From Rhizobium terrae (GTDB taxonomy: Bacteria > Pseudomonadota > Alphaproteobacteria > Rhizobiales > Rhizobiaceae): a stretch of DNA of 64,000 bases. The notes below the pieces were generated by a model. That model was not told the DNA's origin. It was given only the letters and a program-made list of their open reading frames with translations, and did not search any database. Positions 8,250 to 17,334 of this stretch are shown here, in pieces (position 1 is the first letter of the stretch; every line of letters begins with the position of its first letter). The position numbers and the translations under genes were made by a program. The DNA lies in NCBI RefSeq assembly GCF_003425685.1, contig NZ_QJKM01000007.1, positions 124,001-188,000 of the forward strand, given 5' to 3'.

Positions 8250-9251
8250 TTGGGTTCCCTTCAACTGAAATCCATCCGCAAGGCCTTCGGCACCCATGAA
8301 GTGCTGAAGGGCATCGATCTGGATGTGAAGGATGGCGAATTCGTCATCTTCGTCGGCCCGTCCGGCTGCGGCAAGTCTACTTTGTTGCGCACGATTGCCG
8401 GCCTCGAGGACGTCACCTCCGGCTCGATCAGGATCGACGGTCAGGAAGTCGCGAGCGTACCGCCGGCAAAACGCGGCATCGCCATGGTCTTCCAGTCCTA
8501 CGCGCTTTATCCGCACCTGACGGTGAAGGACAACATGGGCCTCGGCCTCAAGCAGGCCGGCACCGAAAAGGCCGAGATCGACGCGCGCGTCTCGAAGGCC
8601 TCCGGCATGCTGTCGCTCGATCCCTATCTCGCCCGCCGCCCGGCGGAACTGTCCGGCGGCCAGCGCCAGCGCGTCGCAATCGGCCGCGCCATCGTGCGCG
8701 AGCCGAAACTCTTCTTGTTCGACGAACCGCTTTCGAACCTCGACGCGGCGCTGCGGGTCCAGACCCGCCTCGAAATCGCCGGCCTGCACCGGCGGCTGAA
8801 GGCGACGATGATCTACGTCACCCACGATCAGGTCGAGGCTATGACGCTTGCCGACAAGATCGTTGTGCTCAATGCCGGCGCGATCGAGCAGGTCGGTTCG
8901 CCGATGGAGCTTTACAACAAGCCCGCCAACATCTTCGTCGCCGGTTTCATCGGCTCGCCGCAGATGAATTTCATGCCTGCCGAAAAGCTCGGCGATACAT
9001 CAGCCAAAACCCTCGGCATCCGCCCCGAACACATCTCGCTCTCCCGCGATAGCGGCGATTGGAAGGGCAAGGTGATTCACGTGGAGCATTTGGGCGCCGA
9101 CACGATCGTCTATCTGGAAACGGAAGCGACCGGCCTGCTCACGGTCCGCCTGTTCGGCGAACATGCCTATGCGCCGGATGACGTCGTGTTTGCCGTTCCC
9201 GACCGGGCGCGGCTGCATCGGTTTGATGCGAACGATCGGGCGATTGGCTGA
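8250..9251 (+). CDS. Sugar ABC transporter ATP-binding protein (UgpC/MsmK type)
   Basis: The 333-residue ATPase has Walker [10 protein letters not shown] (36-44), Q-loop region [12 protein letters not shown], signature LSGGQRQR (about 131-138), Walker [14 protein letters not shown] and an H-loop in YVTHDQ, followed by a C-terminal OB/TOBE regulatory domain. The start is a TTG at 8250 after AGAGGA. It completes the murQ-locus transporter. Its stop directly abuts the stop of the convergent PfkB gene with no spacer. Confidence 0.93.
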   Translation: MGSLQLKSIRKAFGTHEVLKGIDLDVKDGEFVIFVGPSGCGKSTLLRTIAGLEDVTSGSIRIDGQEVASVPPAKRGIAMVFQSYALYPHLTVKDNMGLGLKQAGTEKAEIDARVSKASGMLSLDPYLARRPAELSGGQRQRVAIGRAIVREPKLFLFDEPLSNLDAALRVQTRLEIAGLHRRLKATMIYVTHDQVEAMTLADKIVVLNAGAIEQVGSPMELYNKPANIFVAGFIGSPQMNFMPAEKLGDTSAKTLGIRPEHISLSRDSGDWKGKVIHVEHLGADTIVYLETEATGLLTVRLFGEHAYAPDDVVFAVPDRARLHRFDANDRAIG

Positions 9252-10147
9252 TTATTCGCCGGCTGTCAGCAGCTTCGCCCCACCGGCAGCCTGTACTGCC
9301 AGGCTGCCGAACCGGATGCCGGCCTTGAGGCTGGCCTCTTCGGCTGCCCCGCTCAGCCAGGTGTCGATGAAACCGGCATTGAAGGCGTCGCCGGCGCCCG
9401 TCGTGTCGATCACCGGCACCGTTTCGGCCGGCGCATGGATCAGCCGGCCCCTGGACATCAGCCAGGCGCCCTCCGCGCCACCCTTCAATGCGACGGTGGG
9501 GAATGCGAGTGAAAGTTTGCGGATCGCCACCTGCGGATCGGCGGAACCGGTGATGGCTTCCGCCTCTTCCAGGTTGGGTAGGAAAAGATCGACGCCGGCG
9601 CAGGCGCGTAGCAGGCCCCGGTCATAGATCAGCGTCGGATCCCAGCTCGGATCGAGCGAAACGGTGAGGCCCTTTTGCTTGGCGCGGGAAACAAGATCGG
9701 GAATTTCATGCAGCGTCGCATATTCGGCGATGTGGAGGTGTCGCGCCTCTTCCCAATCGAACGCCTCTTCCAGCGTTGCCGGCAGGGCGGGTCCGGCGCG
9801 GCGCGTCAGGAATGCGCGATCTTGCCCGACGACCGCCGCCACCGTCACCTGCGGACCGGCATCTTCCGCATGTTCGACGAAGCGAAGATCGACACTGCTC
9901 TTGCGGATCTGCTGCTCGATGCCCCTGGATAGAGAATCCGTCCCGAGCCGTGCCACAAGCGCCACCTTGCGCTTGGCATACGCCAGATGCGCCGCGGCGA
10001 TGAAGGCGCCGCCGCCGGCTGCGATCTCCATGCCGTCGGCATAGATTTCCCGCCCCAGCACGGGCAGATGCCCGAGCCCGGTGAAAATCAGGTCGCAATA
10101 GACCCGCCCGATGCTGAGCACCGCGGATCTCGTCGCTGTTTGTGTCA

Positions 10148-10151
<4 letters not shown>
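9252..10151 (-). CDS. PfkB-family carbohydrate kinase
   Basis: The 299-residue ribokinase-fold protein has an N-terminal GRVYCDLIF strand, a glycine-rich sugar-site region AAGGGAFIAAAHLA (about 45-58) and the C-terminal signature DTTGAGDAFNAGF (about 247-259) with the catalytic Asp and anion hole. It ends the leftward operon that carries an ABC transporter and an argininosuccinate-lyase-like enzyme, overlapping the ATPase gene by 4 bp. It likely phosphorylates the sugar released by that pathway. Substrate unknown; fructose- or ribose-type sugars are typical. Confidence 0.9.
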
Positions 10152-11187
<1,036 letters not shown>

Positions 11188-11188
<1 letters not shown>

Positions 11189-12702
11189 CAGCGGGCTCCC
11201 GTCAGGGCGGTGAATTTTTCCTCGAGTTCTGCTGCAGCGGCCGCTTCCTTGTCGGCGGCCGTCTTGGCGGCAGCATCAAAGGCGGCAAGCGTCTCGCGAT
11301 AGCTTGAGAGCGCCGCGTTCATCGGCTCCGGCGCCGGTCCGCCGAAGCGGGCGCGCACGGAAACGAAATGTTCCGGCGAGACGATCTCCTTGAACTTGTC
11401 GAGATCGACCGAGGGCTTGCGGCCCGTCAGATGCTCAAACGCCTTCAGGAAAGGCTCGTAACCGTCATCGGTAAGGCTGCCCTTGGCGGCGACGACGCTC
11501 TTTGCCGTCGCGGCGGCGATCTCGTGCGCCTCGCGGAAGGAAAGGCCCTCGATCCTGACCAGCGAGTCGGCAAGTTCCGTAATGGTGATGCACGAGCGGC
11601 GTATGTTCTGATCCACCCGCTCCGGATCGATGCTGATCTGGCCCACAAGGGCGGTCAGCAGATCGAGCACCCGGGAGGCGGAGGCGAAGGCTTCGTAGCC
11701 CATGCCCTGCGTTTCGCCCTCGCTGTCGTTCATGTCGGTAAACGGCGTGTTGTGCATCACGTCGAGCACGGTGCGTGCCCGGCCCATCGTCTGGCTCGCG
11801 AGGTGGCGCAGGTGTTCGATCGGCACCGGATTGCGCTTCTGCGGCATGATCGAGGAGATCTGCACCAGCGCGTTCGGCACGTAGATCTGACCCACTTCGA
11901 AACTCGTCCAGAACTGGAAATCCTGGATGAGGCGGCCGAGATGCAGGAACATCAGCTCGATTGCCGAATAGGTCGAGGTCGTGTAATCGACCGAGGCGAT
12001 GCAGCTGTAGGAATTCCTGAGCGGCGCCGAGAAGCCGAGCAGATGGGCGACGCGAGCCCGGTCGATCGGGAATCCGGACGTGGTGATCGCGGCGGCACCC
12101 ATCGGGGACAGATCGACGATCCTGCGCGCTTCCGCAAACCGCTCCATGTCGCGGATCAGGATTTCGATCGCGGCCGAGAGATAGTGCCCGAAGGTGGTGG
12201 GCTGGGCCGGCTGGCCGTGCGTATAGGCGACGATCAGCGTCGCCTTGTTGCGCTCGGCCGCATCGATCATCGCGGCGAGCAGCTTTCGCGCCTTCTCCAT
12301 CAGCGTGTCGATCTTCTCCTTCAGGCCGAGTTTGAAGAGCGTGTGGTCGATGTCGTTGCGGGAGCGGGCGGTGTGCAGGCGGCCGGCGATATCGACGCCG
12401 ATACGAGCCTTCAGCTCCTTCTCGATCAGGAAGAAGAAATCCTCTACCTCGCCGGTATAGACGAGCGTCGAGGGATCGATTTCCCTGTCGATCGCCTCCA
12501 GCGCGCCAGCGATCTTGCCGGCCAGTTCCTTGTCGAGAATGCCCGTCTCGACCAGCATTACCAGATGCGCGCGATCGATCTTGCGAAAGCCGTCGACGTG
12601 GTGGTTCTTCGCGCCGTCGAAGAGCGGGCGCAGCACGGTTTCCTTGTAGATCGGATCGGGGAACTTGCTGGTGTCGGAAAGGCGCGGGTTGATGTCCGCC
12701 AT
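11188..12702 (-). CDS. Argininosuccinate-lyase-like enzyme (fumarase/aspartase superfamily)
   Basis: The 504-residue protein carries the superfamily signature SSIMPQKRNP (283-292, catalytic-serine loop), HTARSRND (110-117) and THGQPAQPTTFGH (161-173), all as in argininosuccinate lyases, plus a C-terminal Ala-rich tail longer than usual (ArgH is about 460). The family splits a C-N bond and releases fumarate. It lies between permease and ATPase genes of a sugar ABC operon with a PfkB kinase, which is not where a housekeeping argH is found. A catabolic role on an imported sugar conjugate is inferred; true ArgH activity cannot be excluded. Confidence 0.85.
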
Positions 12703-12706
12703 GGCA

Positions 12707-13558
12707 TTATCCCTTTAGGCCCGCCAGCATCACACCGCGGACGATGTAGCGCTGCAGGACGATGAAGACGATGAGCGTGGGAATGGTGGCGATCGCCGCC
12801 CCCGTCATGATCATTTCCCACTGGATCTGCTGTTCCACGGCGAAGCTCGAAAGCCCGACGGGCAGCGTATAGAGTTCCTTGCTGGTGGTGACGATCAGCG
12901 GCCAGAAGAACGCCGTCCAGTTGCCGAGGAAGGTAAAGATGGCGAGCGCCGAAAGCGCCGGCGTCACCAGCGGCAGCGCCACTTTCCACCAGATCTGGAA
13001 TTCGTTGAGGCCGTCGACGCGCGCCGCCTCGATGAAGTCGTTCGGCACGGTTTCGAAGAACTGCTTCATCAGGAAGGTGCCGAAGGCCGTCATCATGCCG
13101 GGGAACATGATTCCCCAGTAGCTGTCCAGCCAGCCGAGCTGGCTCGACATGAGATACCACGGGATGACCAGCATCTCGGTCGGGATCATCAGCGTCGAGA
13201 GGATCGCCAGGAAGATGAAATAGCGGCCGCGGAACTCGAACTTGGCAAGCGTGTAACCGACCAGACTGTCGAAGAAGCAGTTGGAGACGGTGACGATCGT
13301 CGCGACCAGCATCGAGTTGAAGAACCAGCGCATGAAGCGCCCGTCCGCCAGGACGGCAATGTAGTTCGCAAGTGTCGGCGCCGCCGGAATGAGGCGCAGG
13401 TCGTAGACCTGGTCCGGCGTCTTGAACGAGGTCGAGAACATGAAGGCGAGCGGCGAGATCATCATCAGGCCGCCGATGAAGAGCAGCGTCCAGGCGATGA
13501 TCCGGCCGGGGCGGATATTGGCCTTGTAGAGCGGAGGGGAAAGGGCCGTGTCGCTCAT
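12707..13558 (-). CDS. Sugar ABC transporter permease (MalG type), second system
   Basis: The 283-residue protein has six membrane helices (first at about 17-38) and the EAA loop EAARVDGLNEFQIWWKVALP (about 185-205). It overlaps the upstream permease gene by 4 bp and is followed after 4 bp by the lyase gene. It forms the membrane pore with the MalF-type partner. Confidence 0.93.
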   Translation of the reverse strand: MSDTALSPPLYKANIRPGRIIAWTLLFIGGLMMISPLAFMFSTSFKTPDQVYDLRLIPAAPTLANYIAVLADGRFMRWFFNSMLVATIVTVSNCFFDSLVGYTLAKFEFRGRYFIFLAILSTLMIPTEMLVIPWYLMSSQLGWLDSYWGIMFPGMMTAFGTFLMKQFFETVPNDFIEAARVDGLNEFQIWWKVALPLVTPALSALAIFTFLGNWTAFFWPLIVTTSKELYTLPVGLSSFAVEQQIQWEMIMTGAAIATIPTLIVFIVLQRYIVRGVMLAGLKG

Positions 13559-14490
13559 TTCTTTTCCCTCAGGATGAAGAGTTGCAGCAGCGAGACGATC
13601 AAAAGGATGGTGAACAGCACCACCGTCTGCGCCGCCGCATAACCCATGGCATAGGAGTTGAAGGCAGTCTGGTAGATCATCAGCACCAGCGGCTTGGTCG
13701 AGCCGAGCGGACCGCCCGGATCATTGGTGGTCATGTTGTAGACCTGGTCGAAGATGCGGAGGAAACCGATCGACGAGAAGACCACGAGGAAGACGGTGGT
13801 GGGTTTGAGGAGCGGCAGGGTGATCTTCCTGAGGATCGCCCATTCGCCGAGCCCGTCGATGCGCGCCGCTTCGTAGAACGTGTTCGGAATGGCGCGCAGG
13901 CCGGCCATGAAGATGATGATCTGGAAGCCGAGGCCCGCCCAGATCGCCGTCACCATGATCGAGTAAAGCGCCTGGTTCGTGGAGCGGATGAACGGCTGCT
14001 GTGGAATGCCGATCAGGGCCAGCACGTCGTTGATGATGCCGATCGGCGGCGGCTGGTAGAACCAGCGCCAGACCCAGGCCATCGCGGCCGCAGTGGTCAG
14101 GAACGGCAGGAAATAGAGCGCCCGGATGAAATTATGCATGAAGCGCACGCGATCCAGGAAATAGGCGATCGCAAACGCCAGCACGAGGCTGATCGGCGTG
14201 CCGACGATCAGATAAAGGAAGGTGTTCCTGAACACCTTCCAGAACTGCGGGTCCTTGTAGAGCTTGATGTAGTTGGCGAACCATACGAGCTTCGGCGGCC
14301 GCACTAGGTCCCAGTTGGTGAGCGACAGGTAGAAGGCCTGGAAGGTCGGGTAGAAGCGGATGATCGTGTAGAACAGGATCGGGACCGCCAGGAAGCTCCA
14401 TACCCACAGGAGCCGCTTCGTCCGCATGGAGAGGCCGCTGCCCGAGATGGGGCGGCCGGATGCCGCCTCCCGTTGTTCAATCGCTGCCAT
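13555..14490 (-). CDS. Sugar ABC transporter permease (MalF type), second system
   Basis: The 311-residue protein has six membrane segments (first at about 28-50) and an EAA loop EAARIDGLGEWAILRKITLP (about 205-225). The ATG at 14490 was preferred to an in-frame GTG at 14502 because GTGGAG lies at the right distance before the ATG. The binding-protein gene ends 44 bp upstream in the same operon. Confidence 0.92.
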   Translation of the reverse strand: MAAIEQREAASGRPISGSGLSMRTKRLLWVWSFLAVPILFYTIIRFYPTFQAFYLSLTNWDLVRPPKLVWFANYIKLYKDPQFWKVFRNTFLYLIVGTPISLVLAFAIAYFLDRVRFMHNFIRALYFLPFLTTAAAMAWVWRWFYQPPPIGIINDVLALIGIPQQPFIRSTNQALYSIMVTAIWAGLGFQIIIFMAGLRAIPNTFYEAARIDGLGEWAILRKITLPLLKPTTVFLVVFSSIGFLRIFDQVYNMTTNDPGGPLGSTKPLVLMIYQTAFNSYAMGYAAAQTVVLFTILLIVSLLQLFILREKK

Positions 14491-14534
14491 GGACAGCTCC
14501 ACTCGGCTGGATCAAGGAATTACGGCCCAAGGGA

Positions 14535-15788
14535 TCAAGGCTTGGCCGCGTCGATCATTTCCTGCTCGGCTTCGGCGGCCTGGGCGAGCGAATCCTTGGT
14601 CGACTGGCCTTCGAGCAGCACGCGGTTGACCATGTCGATCGCGTTCTGGCGCTGGCCGAGCTCATCCTTGAAGAGCGTCGTGTGGGCGTACTCCAGACCC
14701 TTCAGGAACGGCGCATAGATCGGATCCTTGAGGTTGGCCTCCGTGAGCGCCGCAGAACGCAGCGCCGGCAGTTCGCCGACCGTCTTCAGCCAGATGTCCA
14801 TGGCGGCAGGCGAGGTGATATAGGCCAGGAACTTCTTGGAAGCTTCCAACTCCTCGCCCTTCGTCTTGGCACTGATGCCGTTGGCGAAATAGCTCGCATA
14901 GTTGGAGCGTACACCCTGGGCGTTCGCCGGCAGTTCGGTCACGCCCCATTCGAAATCCTTGATCGTCTTGAACGAGCCGAGGCGGAAGGTGCCGTCGATC
15001 GTCATGCCTGCCTTGCCGCCGCGGAAAGCCGCCTGGCCTTCGTCCATGAAACCGGCCTTGCCGATCTTCTTTTCAAGCTGCAGACTGGTATAGAAGTTCA
15101 GCGCCTTCAGGCCCGCTTCGCTGTTGTAGGCGACCTTCGTGTCGTTGTCGGTATAGGGCGTTCCGCCGAACTGGCGGATCAGCACCTCGCGCCACCACTG
15201 GTGGTCCTGCCCGCCCATGTCGACCGTCGAGCCGGCGACGACGATATTGCCCGCACCGTCGAGCTTGGCGATTTTCTGTCCGGCGGCGACATATTCGTCG
15301 AGCGTCTTCGGCGGGTTGTTGGGGTCGAGCCCGGCCTCGGTGAAGAGCTTCTTGTTGTAGAAGAGCGCCAGCGAGCGCACGGCGGTCGGCAGGCCGTAAT
15401 ATTCGCCGTCGCGCTTCATCGCGGTGACGATCGGGAAGAAATCCTTCTCGATCTTGTCATGCGGGAAAGCGTCCTTCGGCAGCGGCTGCAGGAGGCCGCC
15501 GGCCACGAACTTGTCGAGCCAGCCATAGAAGAGCTGCATCACGTCGGGCGCGTTACCGGCCATGTTGGCGGCAATCACGCGGGTCTGGTAGTCGGCATAG
15601 GGGAAGGTGACCTGCTTGACGGTGATGCCGGGGTTGGCCTTCTGGAATTCCGCGATCAGCTGGTCCATCGCCTTCACGCGCGTGTCGAAGACATACTGCC
15701 AGTATTCGATTTCCACCGCCTGTGCGGCATTGACTGCAAACGTGCTGAATCCGGCGAGAAGACCGGCGAACAAAGCTGCCTTGCGCAT
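14535..15788 (-). CDS. Sugar ABC transporter binding protein, second system
   Basis: The 417-residue protein begins with a Sec signal peptide (MRKAALFAGLLAGFSTFAVN, cleavage probably near AQA-VE at about 25) and is a MalE/UgpB-like extracellular solute-binding protein, with YWQYVFDTRVKAMDQLIAEF opening the mature domain. The start at 15788 follows GGAGG by 5 bases; an in-frame ATG at 15800 contains that ribosome site and was rejected. First gene of the leftward operon, divergent from the ROK regulator. Ligand unknown. Confidence 0.92.
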   Translation of the reverse strand: MRKAALFAGLLAGFSTFAVNAAQAVEIEYWQYVFDTRVKAMDQLIAEFQKANPGITVKQVTFPYADYQTRVIAANMAGNAPDVMQLFYGWLDKFVAGGLLQPLPKDAFPHDKIEKDFFPIVTAMKRDGEYYGLPTAVRSLALFYNKKLFTEAGLDPNNPPKTLDEYVAAGQKIAKLDGAGNIVVAGSTVDMGGQDHQWWREVLIRQFGGTPYTDNDTKVAYNSEAGLKALNFYTSLQLEKKIGKAGFMDEGQAAFRGGKAGMTIDGTFRLGSFKTIKDFEWGVTELPANAQGVRSNYASYFANGISAKTKGEELEASKKFLAYITSPAAMDIWLKTVGELPALRSAALTEANLKDPIYAPFLKGLEYAHTTLFKDELGQRQNAIDMVNRVLLEGQSTKDSLAQAAEAEQEMIDAAKP

Positions 15789-15987
15789 GTAAGCCTCCAT
15801 TTGCCCTGCCGGCCCCTTATGAGGTCTGCCGGTCGAAGGGTCCGATTGTTCCCTGCATTCAGCCGCTTCAAGCGGTCAGATGCGTTTTTTGTTTTTGCGG
15901 AGAAACGTTTTCCCGTGCCCTCCGCCTGAAGCGCTGCAGCCTTGGCCCAGCCCTTCTCCTAGGCTTTCCTGACTGGTGCCGTTTGTC

Positions 15988-16017
15988 AATAAGATAATTT
16001 ACTTGAATTATTCTATT
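15988..16017. promoter_or_regulatory. 30-bp inverted repeat, candidate ROK operator
   Basis: The arms AATAAGATAATT (15988-15999) and AATTATTCTATT (16006-16017) match as an inverted repeat at 10 of 12 positions around the 6-base centre TACTTG. The AT-rich palindrome stands out in GC-rich DNA and lies in the 283-bp gap between the divergent binding-protein and ROK genes. AT-rich palindromes are typical ROK (NagC/XylR) operators. It is 54 bp before the ROK start and 199 bp before the binding-protein start. Confidence 0.55.
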
Positions 16018-16071
16018 GCCCGGATGGGTTTTCCGGCGTTATGAATTTGCCGGCAACGGAATTTCTGCGAC

Positions 16072-17310
16072 ATGACGCTACAGACGGTCGGCACGCACCC
16101 GGTGGCCATCGGGAAGAACCCCGAGCGAAGCCGTGATCACAACCGCCGTGTTGTATTGGATGTCGTGCGCCGTAACGGTTCGCTCGGTCGCGCCCATATC
16201 GCCAAGCTCACCCATCTCACGCCGCAGGCCGTCGCAAACATCGTCGATGAGCTGGCGGGCGAAGGTCTTCTCATGGAAATGGGCCGGCTGCGCTCCGGCC
16301 GTGGGCAGCCGCCGATCCAGTTCGCGGTCAATCCGGAAGGTGGCGCGACGATCGGCGTGGAAATCGCCGCCGATCATATGGTGACCGTCGCGCTCGACCT
16401 CGCAGGCCGGCCGAGGGCAAAAAGGATCACGGCGCTCAAGGACAGGACGCCGGAACATATCCTGGCGGCCTTTGCCGCCGAACTTTCGACCGTCGAGAAG
16501 TCGGTGGGCTCCAGGCTGTTCGGAACCGGCGTCGTCATGCCCGGCCCGTTCGAGATCGACGGCATGACTTCGGTCGGCCCCACCACGCTGCCCGGCTGGG
16601 CCGGGATCGACGCGGCGCAGGCGCTGAGCGAGGCATGCGGCCACACCGTCCTGGTCGAAAACGATGCCACCGCCGCGGCCGTCGGCGAGCGGCTGTTCGG
16701 CGCGGGCCTCACCATCTCCAATTTCTGCATGATCTATTTCGGCGTCGGCATCGGCCTCGGCATCATCCAGGACGGCGCGCCCTATCGCGGTGCCTTCGGC
16801 AATGCCGGCGAGATCGGCCATGTCACCGTGGTGCCGAAGGGCAGGCCCTGCCCCTCCTGCGGCCAGCTCGGCTGCCTCGAAGGCTACGCGTCGGTCTATG
16901 CGCTGAAGGAAAAGCTCGAATGCGCCAGCATCGACGAGAGTGAATTCGCCGATCTGGAAGCGCTGCATGCCGCGGGCCATCCGGTCGTCGAGGCGTGGAT
17001 CGACGAGGCCGCGACCTATCTCGGGCCGATGGTGGCGATGCTCGAAAACATCCTCGATCCGCAGACGGTGATATTGGGCGGCGCTCTCCCGGATGCGATC
17101 ATCGACGACATCATCGCCCGCATGGGCACTCTCCCGACCTCGGTTGCAAGCCGCAGGCAGCGCGATCTGCCCCGCGTGCTGCGCGGCAAGACCGGCCAGC
17201 TGACGGCGGCGCTCGGTGCCGCGGCACTTCCGCTGTTCGACATGGTCACTCCCAAGCTCGAAACCTCTCTGCCGGGGCTTTCCGATATTCCTGCCAATAT
17301 TCCCGCATGA
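16072..17310 (+). CDS. ROK-family transcriptional repressor (NagC/XylR type)
   Basis: The 412-residue protein has an N-terminal MarR-like HTH at about 38-66 (RAHIAKLTHLTPQAVANIVD) joined to a ROK sugar-kinase fold. VENDATAAAVGERLF (196-210) and the zinc cluster CPSCGQLGCLE (Cys260, 263, 268) after GEIGHV are the ROK signature. It probably senses a sugar and represses the divergent ABC operon and its own operon, which continues with the PIG-L and EamA genes. An alternative ATG start nearby was not evident, and the ribosome site is poor. Confidence 0.9.
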   Translation: MTLQTVGTHPVAIGKNPERSRDHNRRVVLDVVRRNGSLGRAHIAKLTHLTPQAVANIVDELAGEGLLMEMGRLRSGRGQPPIQFAVNPEGGATIGVEIAADHMVTVALDLAGRPRAKRITALKDRTPEHILAAFAAELSTVEKSVGSRLFGTGVVMPGPFEIDGMTSVGPTTLPGWAGIDAAQALSEACGHTVLVENDATAAAVGERLFGAGLTISNFCMIYFGVGIGLGIIQDGAPYRGAFGNAGEIGHVTVVPKGRPCPSCGQLGCLEGYASVYALKEKLECASIDESEFADLEALHAAGHPVVEAWIDEAATYLGPMVAMLENILDPQTVILGGALPDAIIDDIIARMGTLPTSVASRRQRDLPRVLRGKTGQLTAALGAAALPLFDMVTPKLETSLPGLSDIPANIPA

Positions 17311-17334
17311 CATGACATATTGAGGAGAATTTTC

